Below, piece after piece: positions 1 to 6,294 of a stretch of 10,943 bases of DNA. Position 1 is the first letter of the stretch. Every line of letters starts with the position of its first letter. This DNA is from a bacterium. Its GTDB lineage: Bacteria; UBA10199; DSSB01. The notes under the pieces are model-generated. The model was not told the origin of the DNA. It was given only the letters and a program-made list of their open reading frames with translations, and did no database searches. A program made the translations under genes and the position numbers. Location of the stretch: positions 1 through 10,943 of the forward strand of contig JAUHYS010000043.1 in assembly GCA_030426445.1 (NCBI GenBank). Direction: 5' to 3'.

Positions 1-168
1 TTTTTTAGTATAGAGTCTCGAACCATCGTACAATGAGTCTATTTATTTTTTATAGTACAAAATTTAGGGAAACTTTTAACAAAAAAATCCGATAAAAATA
101 TAGGTATATGATAAATGGACCCTCTAAGACCCGTCTAAGTTCACGGGAATAATTGAAAAAGCAAATTT

Positions 169-504
169 ATGACAGCTTCAGACAATAAAGTCAGCCAGTA
201 TAAAGATATCCCCGGTCGTATTGCAGTCGTCATCGAGGGAGAGAACTTTAATCTTCGTCAAAATAATGTGGTAAGTTCTTTACAAAAGGACGGCTATCAT
301 GTGGTTGTATTGAGCGGTAAGCCATTTAAGGGTAGTGACCAATTTTCATCAGCCACGCGGCAAAGCATTTTTGACATCGGTCGACAATTAGCTGCTAAAA
401 AAACCGCAGGTGGTAGCTTTGAACTCAATATCAATACTCATGGCTGCATCACCGATGAAGGAAATGTGGGTATTTCTTTAGAAAGACGGCTGCCTACCCT
501 TTAA
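169..504 (+). CDS. N-terminal fragment of caspase-like peptidase (His half)
   Basis: This 111-residue open frame opens with a hydrophobic beta strand (IAVVIEGENF), an amphipathic helix and a second strand (YHVVVLSG). This is the usual beginning of a caspase/legumain fold. It reaches the catalytic His in INTHG (His91). The last seven residues (ERRLPTL) do not continue the fold; the proper continuation is in the +1 frame from 482. As written the fragment lacks the catalytic Cys and should be inactive. The upstream in-frame stop is at 154-156, so ATG 169 is the only reasonable start, although the preceding sequence (AATTGAAAAAGCAAATTT) has only a weak purine stretch. Confidence 0.6.
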   Translation: MTASDNKVSQYKDIPGRIAVVIEGENFNLRQNNVVSSLQKDGYHVVVLSGKPFKGSDQFSSATRQSIFDIGRQLAAKKTAGGSFELNINTHGCITDEGNVGISLERRLPTL

Positions 505-581
505 AGACCTCAAAACAGGTATACAAGAGCTCTTTTACACCCAAGACCAAGGACAAAACTCAGGACTCATCATGAGTTGCT

Positions 582-2579
582 ATGGTGGGGATTCTACAGA
601 TTTTTTTATTACGCCGGATACTTGGTATAATACTTCCTGGACCACCACTGGAGCGGAGCGCGAACTTACCAATGCTCAAGGATCGAGCACTTTTTCAACT
701 TGTGATCGCTCATTTTGAGTTGGACGATACCCAAGTCAAGCTGGCTTTGCAAAAAGTCGACCCAGCTATTTTACTCGCCTTATTTGATCAATACCAATGG
801 TGGGGAACTTCCCTTGCTAGATGTGCTCTTCAACTATGGATAAAGCAAGATGAAATCATTCTGACTGTGCTTGAAGCAGGACTACAAAAAAAGGATTACT
901 ACTTAAACAACGAAAATCGTTTACAAACCGTTGTTCTCTTAGGGCCTCGTGCAAAAGCACTCAAGCCCTTATTAGAAAAAATCGTCTCTAAGACTTTTCA
1001 AAGAGATAGGATGGGACGATTGGAGCTTTGTGAAGAATTCGAAAATCTTTATCATTGGGCCAACCTGGCTTTAAAGGCTATCGAACCTGATAGAAACATT
1101 TCAACAAAAGGCTGGGATAAAATTTTTAAGAGAGCCCTGAATAAAATAAAAAAAGGACAGTCCTTTGAAGATCTCTGGCTTGATGAACGGTACACTGTCA
1201 TGTTTTATTTGTGGACACAAGAGCTCAAACCTCAAGAACAAAAGGCTATCAAAGTCGCATTAATCAGTCGCGACAAGACTGACTTTGATAAATATTATTT
1301 TAGAGATATTTTTAGCACACACACGATTCGTTATCATCACCAAACAAAAAGCAATGTTGATTTTATCGAAAAGCAACTCGAGACCATTTCTCAACACCCT
1401 GATTTATCGGATGAAAATCGCCTTAATTACAAAGGTCTTTTATATTACTCCCAAGCTTTAAGGCACTTAAACAAGTATTTAGAGTCTGAAGACTCTGAGG
1501 CTCAAGGTGAACTCAATATATTGGCAGGCTTGCTTAAAACGGAACCAGAAAGCAGTTTCATCGATAACCAAGTCATTTTCGGTGATATCATTGGTGAGAT
1601 TATTAGTAAGATAGAATCTCCTGAGCTCAACGAAAAACAAAAAGCAGAACTGATTGAGCTTTTAGCTGTCCATTCGGATTATAAATTTTATGATGATAAT
1701 TGGTTATTTTATTTAGCAAAGGACTTTATTCCTCAACTCTTTGCAGGCTACCAAAAGCTTGATCCCAAAGATGAAAATAAGGGGGCTTATCAAAGTTTTT
1801 TAGCCAAGCTATTAGAACTCTATCCAGAAACTTCTATTAAGAGGTTTGAATTAATACTCCAGGGAACACAGAATTTTAATTTTAAACTTCAAGCGCTAGA
1901 TTTTTTATCCCATCAAGCACACACAAGCCTTATGATGCCAGACAAGGCCCAAATGCTGATTAACAGAACCCTTAAAAAATATACTCAAAAGGTCTTTTAT
2001 GAGGCATTGCAAAGTCAAGACAAAGAGACTGTAATGGCAGCCATGAAAACCATGTCGAATAGTCGTTCATATGATCTTAGCTATGAGACTAAAAACGCTT
2101 TTGCACTCAAACTACTCGATCACGAACACCCTGAAGTGCGTTATACAGCATGCCGCTATTTAAGAGACTACAGAGCAAGGAATGAAGCCTATTCCAATCG
2201 ACTTATTAAACTCAGCAAAGATCCAAACCTTTCCGTGAGAGTTATGGCATTGTGGGCAGCTGAAATGAATATGCCTGGTAAAAAGTTTAGCTATGTTGAA
2301 CAGTGGGCTCAGTTGCTTGAGGATGCGAAGCTTTATGATTACATGAGTGAGGAAGGGATTCATATTTCGCCTCAAGATCGACACCTCATTCTCATGATTA
2401 GCTTAGCTCTTAAGAAAATAGCTTATCAAAAAGACATGCCTCGTCGTAATAAGAGACTCAATCAGGCCTTAAGCGCTTTATTAAAAGGAGGAAATTCCTT
2501 AGGAGCCAAGACCACACGAAGAACTCTCAAAAAAATGGGAGAAGAGCGTCTGCTGAAAAAACTTGAACGCCGAATTTAA
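582..2579 (+). CDS. C-terminal alpha-helical/HEAT-like region of the broken caspase-like protein
   Basis: The open frame is 665 codons, but roughly its first 37 codons (582-690) are an out-of-frame reading of the caspase domain. The meaningful sequence starts near 691, around FQLVIAHFELDD. From there the protein is soluble, charged and almost entirely helical, with no signal peptide or membrane segment. Near residues 513-562 (numbered from 582) it has a clear HEAT-like pair, DHEHPEVRYTACRYL followed by DPNLSVRVMALWAAEM. The tail is strongly basic. If translated alone, initiation could be at ATG 672, but no ribosome binding site supports that. The frame is intact for more than 1.8 kb after the second frameshift, which argues against old decay. 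The function is unknown beyond a probable protein-binding solenoid. Confidence 0.65.
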   Translation: MVGILQIFLLRRILGIILPGPPLERSANLPMLKDRALFQLVIAHFELDDTQVKLALQKVDPAILLALFDQYQWWGTSLARCALQLWIKQDEIILTVLEAGLQKKDYYLNNENRLQTVVLLGPRAKALKPLLEKIVSKTFQRDRMGRLELCEEFENLYHWANLALKAIEPDRNISTKGWDKIFKRALNKIKKGQSFEDLWLDERYTVMFYLWTQELKPQEQKAIKVALISRDKTDFDKYYFRDIFSTHTIRYHHQTKSNVDFIEKQLETISQHPDLSDENRLNYKGLLYYSQALRHLNKYLESEDSEAQGELNILAGLLKTEPESSFIDNQVIFGDIIGEIISKIESPELNEKQKAELIELLAVHSDYKFYDDNWLFYLAKDFIPQLFAGYQKLDPKDENKGAYQSFLAKLLELYPETSIKRFELILQGTQNFNFKLQALDFLSHQAHTSLMMPDKAQMLINRTLKKYTQKVFYEALQSQDKETVMAAMKTMSNSRSYDLSYETKNAFALKLLDHEHPEVRYTACRYLRDYRARNEAYSNRLIKLSKDPNLSVRVMALWAAEMNMPGKKFSYVEQWAQLLEDAKLYDYMSEEGIHISPQDRHLILMISLALKKIAYQKDMPRRNKRLNQALSALLKGGNSLGAKTTRRTLKKMGEERLLKKLERRI

Positions 2580-2618
2580 ATACTCAGCCGCTTATCTTAC
2601 TTCTATTTCACAAGTTCC

Positions 2619-3482
2619 CTAATACACCGCCAACTTGGCCAGGCTCTTATCCAATAAAAGCTGATTAAGATAAATGCCCTCTTTAAAAACCTTTTCCACG
2701 TCCGTCCATACCGGATGATAAATCACATCTGCGATATAGCGGCCGTACTTGTCAGTTTTATAGGTCTTGATAATAATGAGTGCAGCGTTTTTTAGTTCCT
2801 TAGACAAAAACTCTTTGCCACGCAGGGCAAGTTCGTGCTGTGGACCGTGCATTTCAGGGCCATTGATACCTCGCAAACGGAAAGTATCGCGATGCCAGGA
2901 GCGAAAGCCCTGGTCCAGCAAGGCATCTAAGGTATCCACATCCGAATTTTCTAAAGTCTTTGGATCAGCAATAAAAATAAAAGCAGGGTTGGTCGGGCGT
3001 TTTAAAATACCATTGGGGTGCTTTGTGGACTTTTCCTCTTTGAGTTTTTCATAAAGCTTTTCCTTAATAGCCTTGCGCAAGCGATCACGGGAAAGGTTTT
3101 CTTGAGCCGTTAATTCAAGGTAAAAATCGCGCTTAGACTTGGATGCCACTCCTATTAGCTCAACATAATGCGCCCAATAAAGCCTTTCGCTACCCTCAAA
3201 TTGCGGGACACCTTGTGAATAAACTTCGTAAAATTTTAGTAATAAAAAAACATGGGTACGCTTGTATTTGAGGTCTTTTGCAACCTGCTTATAATATTCT
3301 TCTTTTTCTCCATGAGGCACTTTCGTTTTAAATTGAGCGATTTTTTTGGCTTTCTTCCAATGACTTTGCAATGTGCGCTGATTTTGGGCAAGCTCGGAAA
3401 AGGCCTCTTCATCTTTTGTGATCTTTTTTAGACCCTCAATAAATTGCTGATAGCTTTTGCTTTGAAAAAAGTTCTTGTTCAT
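2619..3482 (-). CDS. YhcG/DUF1016-like N-terminal domain fused to a thermonuclease (SNase-like) domain
   Basis: Residues are numbered from the possible GTG at 3488. I prefer ATG at 3482 (residue 3), because AGGGGG lies five bases before it and is too close to the GTG. Residues 40-150 resemble the N-terminal region of YhcG/DUF1016 proteins: a helix-rich segment, then SERLYWAHYVELIGVASK, KRDFY, and LSRDRLRKAIKEKLYEKL. Residues 195-289 match the staphylococcal nuclease fold, with RDTFRLRGINGPE (Asp201, Arg204, Glu212), DKYGRYIADVIY (Arg250) and a C-terminal GIYLNQLLLDKSLAKL. By family knowledge, SNase domains cleave DNA or RNA using Ca2+. The ligand equivalent to SNase Asp40 is Asn209 here, while the Asp21, Arg35, Glu43 and Arg87 equivalents remain. 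No signal peptide is seen, so an intracellular role, possibly defence or nucleic-acid processing, is inferred. It converges on the caspase-like gene with 39 bases between them and is divergent from smpB. Confidence 0.75.
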   Translation of the reverse strand: MNKNFFQSKSYQQFIEGLKKITKDEEAFSELAQNQRTLQSHWKKAKKIAQFKTKVPHGEKEEYYKQVAKDLKYKRTHVFLLLKFYEVYSQGVPQFEGSERLYWAHYVELIGVASKSKRDFYLELTAQENLSRDRLRKAIKEKLYEKLKEEKSTKHPNGILKRPTNPAFIFIADPKTLENSDVDTLDALLDQGFRSWHRDTFRLRGINGPEMHGPQHELALRGKEFLSKELKNAALIIIKTYKTDKYGRYIADVIYHPVWTDVEKVFKEGIYLNQLLLDKSLAKLAVY

Positions 3483-3548
3483 AAACACCCCCTAGGATAT
3501 AAATATGGTTTATTTCTTTTATTTTTTCCCTATGACGAGCCATAAAAT

Positions 3549-3574
3549 ATTCAGCGGATTCAGCGGGGCTGAAT
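3549..3574. repeat. Tandem 9-bp repeat plus dyad (operator-like)
   Basis: ATTCAGCGG occurs twice back to back (3549-3557 and 3558-3566). The second copy also forms a perfect 7-bp inverted repeat, ATTCAGC-GGG-GCTGAAT, at 3558-3574. It lies about 67-92 bases upstream of the nuclease-fusion start. The arrangement suggests a protein-binding site or a small hairpin. The A/T run after it does not make a convincing terminator. Confidence 0.4.
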
Positions 3575-3683
3575 AAAAGATTTTTGTAACATATTGTTAT
3601 TTAAAGATAATTTCCATCTATTTTTTAAAAATTTTAAGAAATGCTTCATAAAAATTTAAACTTAGAGAAAATATCACAGTACA

Positions 3684-3729
3684 ACCCGCTGCAGCTCTAA
3701 TTATAATAGAAACCAGCTGGCAAGCGGGT
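3684..3729 (+). promoter_or_regulatory. Imperfect palindrome enclosing a TATAAT box, probable smpB promoter region
   Basis: The arms ACCCGCTGCAGCT (3684-3696) and AGCTGGCAAGCGGGT (3715-3729) pair over 13 positions with two single-base bulges. The 18-base AT-rich loop contains a consensus TATAAT at 3702-3707. No good -35 hexamer is visible at the right spacing, so the promoter would be weak or activator-dependent. If it is used, transcription would start near 3713-3716, leaving a leader of about 80 bases before smpB. The palindrome could instead act as an operator, or as an RNA hairpin if transcription begins further upstream. Confidence 0.35.
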
Positions 3730-3794
3730 CCGGTCACACAAGCTAAAACAAACCCGAAGCAAGCCAATGAAATCAGTAAGATAAGATATTTAAC

Positions 3795-4250
3795 ATGGCA
3801 GTCAAAATCATTTGCAAAAATAGAAAGGCCTTTTTTAATTACGAGATCACCGAAAAAATCGAAGGCGGATTAGTTTTAGTTGGCTCCGAAGTCAAAGCCC
3901 TGCGCGAAGGTCGCGGTAATTTATCGGACAGTTACGCCACTATTTCTAAGGGCGAACTGTGGTTACTCAACGCACATATCTCGCATTATCCGGCGGCCAA
4001 TCAATTTAATCACGAAGAATTGCGCGAACGCAAAATCCTGATGCATCGCCGTGAAATCGACCGATTGATGGGAAAAATTCAAGAAAAGGGACTGACCTTA
4101 GTCCCTCTCTCACTCTATTTTAAAAAAGGGCGGGTCAAAGTCGAATTAGGATTGGGCAAAGGTAAAAAGGTTCATGACAAACGCGAAACCAAAAAGAAAC
4201 GTGAGTCCGATCGTGAGATTCGGCGGATTACTAAGATGAATCAACGTTGA
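3795..4250 (+). CDS. smpB: SmpB, tmRNA-binding protein for trans-translation
   Basis: SmpB binds the tRNA-like domain of tmRNA, occupies the decoding site of ribosomes stalled without a stop codon, and lets tmRNA add a degradation tag. The 151-residue protein has normal family length. It shows the expected landmarks in order: GSEVKALR at 30-37 in the OB-fold core, DSYA, AHIS at 60-63, the ANQFNH stretch, the LMHRREI helix at 82-88, LVPLSLYFK at 102-110, and KGKKVHDKR (122-130) leading into the basic tail. That tail (KKKRESDREIRR) folds into a helix in the mRNA channel. The ribosome binding site is weak (AAGATAAGATATTTAAC before ATG). The gene is followed 200 bases later by ssrA on the same strand, so both partners of the system are clustered. 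The upstream palindrome may regulate it. Confidence 0.95.
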   Translation: MAVKIICKNRKAFFNYEITEKIEGGLVLVGSEVKALREGRGNLSDSYATISKGELWLLNAHISHYPAANQFNHEELRERKILMHRREIDRLMGKIQEKGLTLVPLSLYFKKGRVKVELGLGKGKKVHDKRETKKKRESDREIRRITKMNQR

Positions 4251-4541
4251 GACTTGATAATTTTCCTCTTGATTTTTATGTCTAATCACCTATCTTAATA
4301 CATGGGCCTCTTGTCCAAGGGTTCTTTTAAAATGGAAGAGTTGATTGCTACAACAACGCGTTTTTCTTCTGCGTGGCACATACCTCATAATAACCCTCTT
4401 TTCTAAGCGTCATGAACGACTTAAGATAAAGTCAAAAGGGTTAATATTATGGGGGCGACTTGGCTTCGACGGAGACTCGGCGGTGACTTGTGGCAGGCCA
4501 GGGACGTATGGACCCTGTCAAAACTATACAAATTGACAATT

Positions 4542-4622
4542 GCCAAAAAAGACAATGTCATCAAGGTAGCTTTCGGCAAAGCTAAAGCTGTAGCCGAAGC
4601 TCCTTTAGCTCTCGCGGCCTAA
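4542..4622 (+). other. tmRNA proteolysis-tag reading frame, unusually long
   Basis: Reading back from TAA at 4620 in frame, the tag ends APLALAA, the usual recognition end for ClpXP-type proteases. The first codon at the expected distance from the 5' end (about 90 bases, as in E. coli) is GCC at 4542. That gives 26 residues beginning AKKDNV, rather than the usual 8-15. A shorter tag starting at GCT 4569 or GCT 4581 is possible but would put the resume codon well beyond its usual position. An internal stem, AGCTTTCGGC (4568-4577) with GCCGAAGCT (4593-4601), sits inside the tag frame. Confidence 0.55.
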
Positions 4623-4825
4623 CCCGCTTAGCGAGACCGTCCGCCTCACTTCTCCCACGGGTGAGATCCGGGCGTCATTTAGTGGGATAGCAACTTGGGG
4701 TGGCTTTGACCCAAAGCGCGAAACTTTTTAAAGTCTGGCTGCCATCCATCCTGTCGCTGGGAGTGGTTGCAGTAAGATTAAAATAGCGACTAAGCCTGTA
4801 GAAGCGGTTACTTAAGATCTTCGGA

Positions 4826-4851
4826 CGCGGGTTCGATTCCCGCCGCCTCCA
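4826..4851 (+). other. Probable integration site: 3' end of ssrA (att core)
   Basis: The T arm and acceptor 3' strand of tmRNA lie about 170 bases before a complete tyrosine integrase gene on the same strand. Integrases of this type commonly recombine at the 3' ends of tRNA or tmRNA genes and rebuild the gene end on insertion. The gene end here is intact. I did not find a second copy of this sequence further right in the window, so the other island boundary would lie outside it or has been lost. The exact core cannot be defined from one end. Confidence 0.5.
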
Positions 4852-4965
4852 TTTTTTAATGATTCAATAAGATTCTAAAAAGTTTAAAAAACCTATATAT
4901 ATTAATGATTTTTGATTTCATATTGTCCTATGAGATCCCATAGTTTTCATTGACATCTCGATGAG

Positions 4966-5020
4966 TTTGGGGGCATATATGGGGGCATTTAGTCATTTTA
5001 AAAATAGAGATGCCCCCAAA
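4966..5020. repeat. GGGGGCAT repeat cluster overlapping the integrase start
   Basis: GGGGGCAT occurs at 4969-4976 and 4981-4988 in the same orientation with a 12-base period, separated by ATAT. It occurs again inverted as ATGCCCCC at 5010-5017. The extended arms TTTGGGGGCAT (4966-4976) and ATGCCCCCAAA (5010-5020) are perfect inverted repeats, and the second arm runs into the integrase start codon. This layout suits arm-type binding sites for the integrase's N-terminal domain or an autoregulatory operator; that role is inferred. Confidence 0.55.
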
Positions 5021-6237
5021 TGCGCCTTTCGGATAAAACCTGTAAAAATACCAAACCCACAGAAAAATCCAAAAAATTATCAGACGGCCACGGCTTGTAT
5101 CTAGAAGTCATGCCAAACGGCAGTAAATATTGGCGACTCAAATACCGTTTTAATGGCAAGGAAAAGCGGCTTGCCTTCGGAGTTTATCCTGAAATCAGCT
5201 TAAAGCAAGCTAGAGAACAGCGTGACCAGGCTAGAAAGTTGCTTTCCTCTGGCACAGACCCTAGTGAAAACCGTAAGGCCAAAAAAGCATCTAGGCAAGA
5301 TCGGCTCGCCAATAGCTTTGAGGTCATTGCTCGTGAGTGGTTTGCCAAGCAAATTCACGCATGGTCCCCAAATCACGGCGAGCGTATTTTGCGACGATTA
5401 GAAAAAGACATCTTCCCTTGGATGGGTCGAATTCCTATTAGCGAAGTTAAAGCTCCCGACTTATTATTGGCCTTAAGAAAAATCGAAGAACGAGGTGCCT
5501 TAGAAACAGCTCACCGCACTCTGCAAAATTGTGGACAAGTTTTTCGTTATGCGATTGTCACAGGACGAGCAGAAAGAGATATTTCTAGTGACTTGCGAGG
5601 CGCTCTTTCTCCAGTTCGTAAAAAACATCTATCAGCTATTACCGACCCACAAGATGTAGGAGCTTTGCTGCGTGCCATCGATAGTTATCAAGGCTATTTC
5701 ATTACCAAATATGCACTTCGTTTGGCTCCCTTAGTCTTTGTGCGCCCTGGAGAGCTCCGTCAAGCGGAGTGGTCTGAAATTGATTTAGAAAAGGCTGAAT
5801 GGAATATACCCGCTGAGAAAATGAAGATGCGGGAAGCTCACTTAGTCCCCCTCTCACGACAAGCAGTAGAAATTCTCCAAGACCTTTATCCGCAAACTCA
5901 TCATTGTTCATATGTTTTTCCTAGCGTCCGATCAAACAAAAGACCCATGAGTAACAATTCAATTCTAGCTGCTTTACGACGCATGGGTTATAGTAAAGAA
6001 GAAATGACAGGTCATGGTTTTCGCGCAATGGCAAGGACTCTTTTGGATGAAATTTTAGGAGTCCGGCCGGATTTTATTGAGCATCAATTAGCTCATTCTG
6101 TTCGAGACCCTCTGGGAAGAGCTTATAACAGAACAAAACATTTAGCAGAGCGTAAAAAAATGATGCAACAATGGGCGGATTATTTGGATGAGTTGAAAGT
6201 AAATAGCAATTTACTATATTTAAATGCAGGTGCTTAA
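5020..6237 (+). CDS. P4-type tyrosine recombinase/integrase (DUF4102 N-terminus)
   Basis: It catalyses site-specific insertion and excision of the genetic island, here most likely at ssrA. The 405-residue length is typical. Residues 3-85 form the DUF4102 arm-binding domain (SDGHGLYLEVMPNGSKYWRL, FGVYPEISLKQAREQRDQAR). Residues about 95-200 are the SAM-like core-binding domain, and the rest is the catalytic domain. All active-site residues are present: Arg242 in RPGEL, Lys269 in KMREAHLVPLS, His332 and Arg335 in HGFR, His359 in HQLAHSV, and the nucleophile Tyr369 in AYNRT. ATG 5020 is the first start after in-frame stops at 4999-5001 and 5005-5007. There is no visible ribosome binding site, and the start overlaps an inverted-repeat arm, so self-repression is plausible. 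The next gene follows 57 bases downstream on the same strand as cargo. It appears intact and possibly active. Confidence 0.93.
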   Translation: MRLSDKTCKNTKPTEKSKKLSDGHGLYLEVMPNGSKYWRLKYRFNGKEKRLAFGVYPEISLKQAREQRDQARKLLSSGTDPSENRKAKKASRQDRLANSFEVIAREWFAKQIHAWSPNHGERILRRLEKDIFPWMGRIPISEVKAPDLLLALRKIEERGALETAHRTLQNCGQVFRYAIVTGRAERDISSDLRGALSPVRKKHLSAITDPQDVGALLRAIDSYQGYFITKYALRLAPLVFVRPGELRQAEWSEIDLEKAEWNIPAEKMKMREAHLVPLSRQAVEILQDLYPQTHHCSYVFPSVRSNKRPMSNNSILAALRRMGYSKEEMTGHGFRAMARTLLDEILGVRPDFIEHQLAHSVRDPLGRAYNRTKHLAERKKMMQQWADYLDELKVNSNLLYLNAGA

Positions 6238-6294
6238 CACCATGAACTATACTTTTTTACTAAAAAGGGCCAAAATACATTTTAGGTAAAATTC

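Larger units (their letters stand above)
169..2579 (+). pseudogene. Caspase-like peptidase with HEAT-like C-terminus, broken by two +1 frameshifts
   Basis: Three successive frames read as one protein. Frame 1 carries the start and a THG motif with His91. Frame 2 (482-718) carries the SCYGG motif, with the nucleophile codon at 578-580. Frame 3 carries the long C-terminus ending at 2579. Deleting one A from 482-484 gives a smooth join SLEDGCLPFKDL, and deleting one T from 691-695 gives STFQLVIAHFEL. The corrected frame is 802 residues, with His91 and Cys137 spaced as expected for a caspase-fold (clan CD) peptidase. The domain order would be peptidase at about 15-175, then an alpha-solenoid to the end. 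Known family role: such peptidases cleave proteins when a sensor domain is triggered. A HEAT-type solenoid could be that sensor or a partner-binding surface, which is inference. Both lesions are single-base expansions of homopolymers, so sequencing error is as likely as real decay. No good ribosome binding site is visible before 169, and nothing else is recognisable in 1-168. Confidence 0.7.
3489..3794. other. Intergenic region between divergent nuclease-fusion gene and smpB
   Basis: These 306 bases hold no convincing gene on either strand. They are AT-rich and should contain the promoters of both flanking genes. Two structured elements stand out and are listed separately: a tandem/dyad repeat at 3549-3574 nearer the nuclease gene, and a long imperfect palindrome at 3684-3729 nearer smpB. 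The rest (about 3580-3680) is low-complexity A/T sequence. Confidence 0.6.
4451..4851 (+). ncRNA. ssrA: tmRNA (one-piece)
   Basis: This RNA acts as tRNA and mRNA to rescue stalled ribosomes with SmpB. The 5' end GGGGGCG (4451-4457) pairs with CGCCTCC (4844-4850) to form a 7-bp acceptor stem with one G-U. It is followed by the conserved TGGCTTCGACGG segment. The T arm is GCGGG-TTCGATT-CCCGC (4827-4843). An upstream stem CAGGG/CCCTG at 4499-4517 fits pseudoknot 1. The stem TCTCGC/GCGAGA around the tag stop codon fits helix 5. The tag frame ends in ALAA then TAA at 4620-4622. At 401 bases it is in the normal one-piece range, and its order is not permuted. CCA is not encoded; a T run (4852-4857) immediately after the acceptor may terminate transcription. 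The spacer 4251-4450 has no gene; TAAGAT at 4422-4427 is a possible -10 with no clear -35. The 3' end adjoins an integrase gene. Confidence 0.95.

Noticed and set aside
582..690. Hydrophobic start MVGILQIFLLRRILGIILPG as a signal peptide or membrane anchor of the HEAT-like protein
   Set aside because: These bases encode the Cys half of the caspase domain (SCYGG and following) in the other frame; the hydrophobic run is an out-of-frame artefact.
482..700. Programmed ribosomal frameshifting joining the caspase-like frames
   Set aside because: There is no slippery heptamer, and two separate +1 events in short homopolymers fit mutation or sequencing error better.
2160..3054. Opposite-strand frames at 2160-2384 (minus) and 2767-3054 (plus)
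   Set aside because: They lie wholly within the HEAT-like and nuclease-fusion genes on the other strand, without any domain signal.
3558..3590. Rho-independent terminator at ATTCAGC-GGG-GCTGAAT followed by A/T
   Set aside because: The stem is only 7 bp and AT-rich, no gene on the plus strand ends before it, and the T run is displaced.
4345..4536. 63-codon plus-strand open frame between smpB and ssrA
   Set aside because: It runs into the 5' third of the tmRNA gene, has no ribosome binding site and shows no protein-like pattern.
5702..5911. 69-codon minus-strand frame inside the integrase
   Set aside because: It is antisense to the catalytic domain, which contains the conserved RPGEL and Lys motifs.
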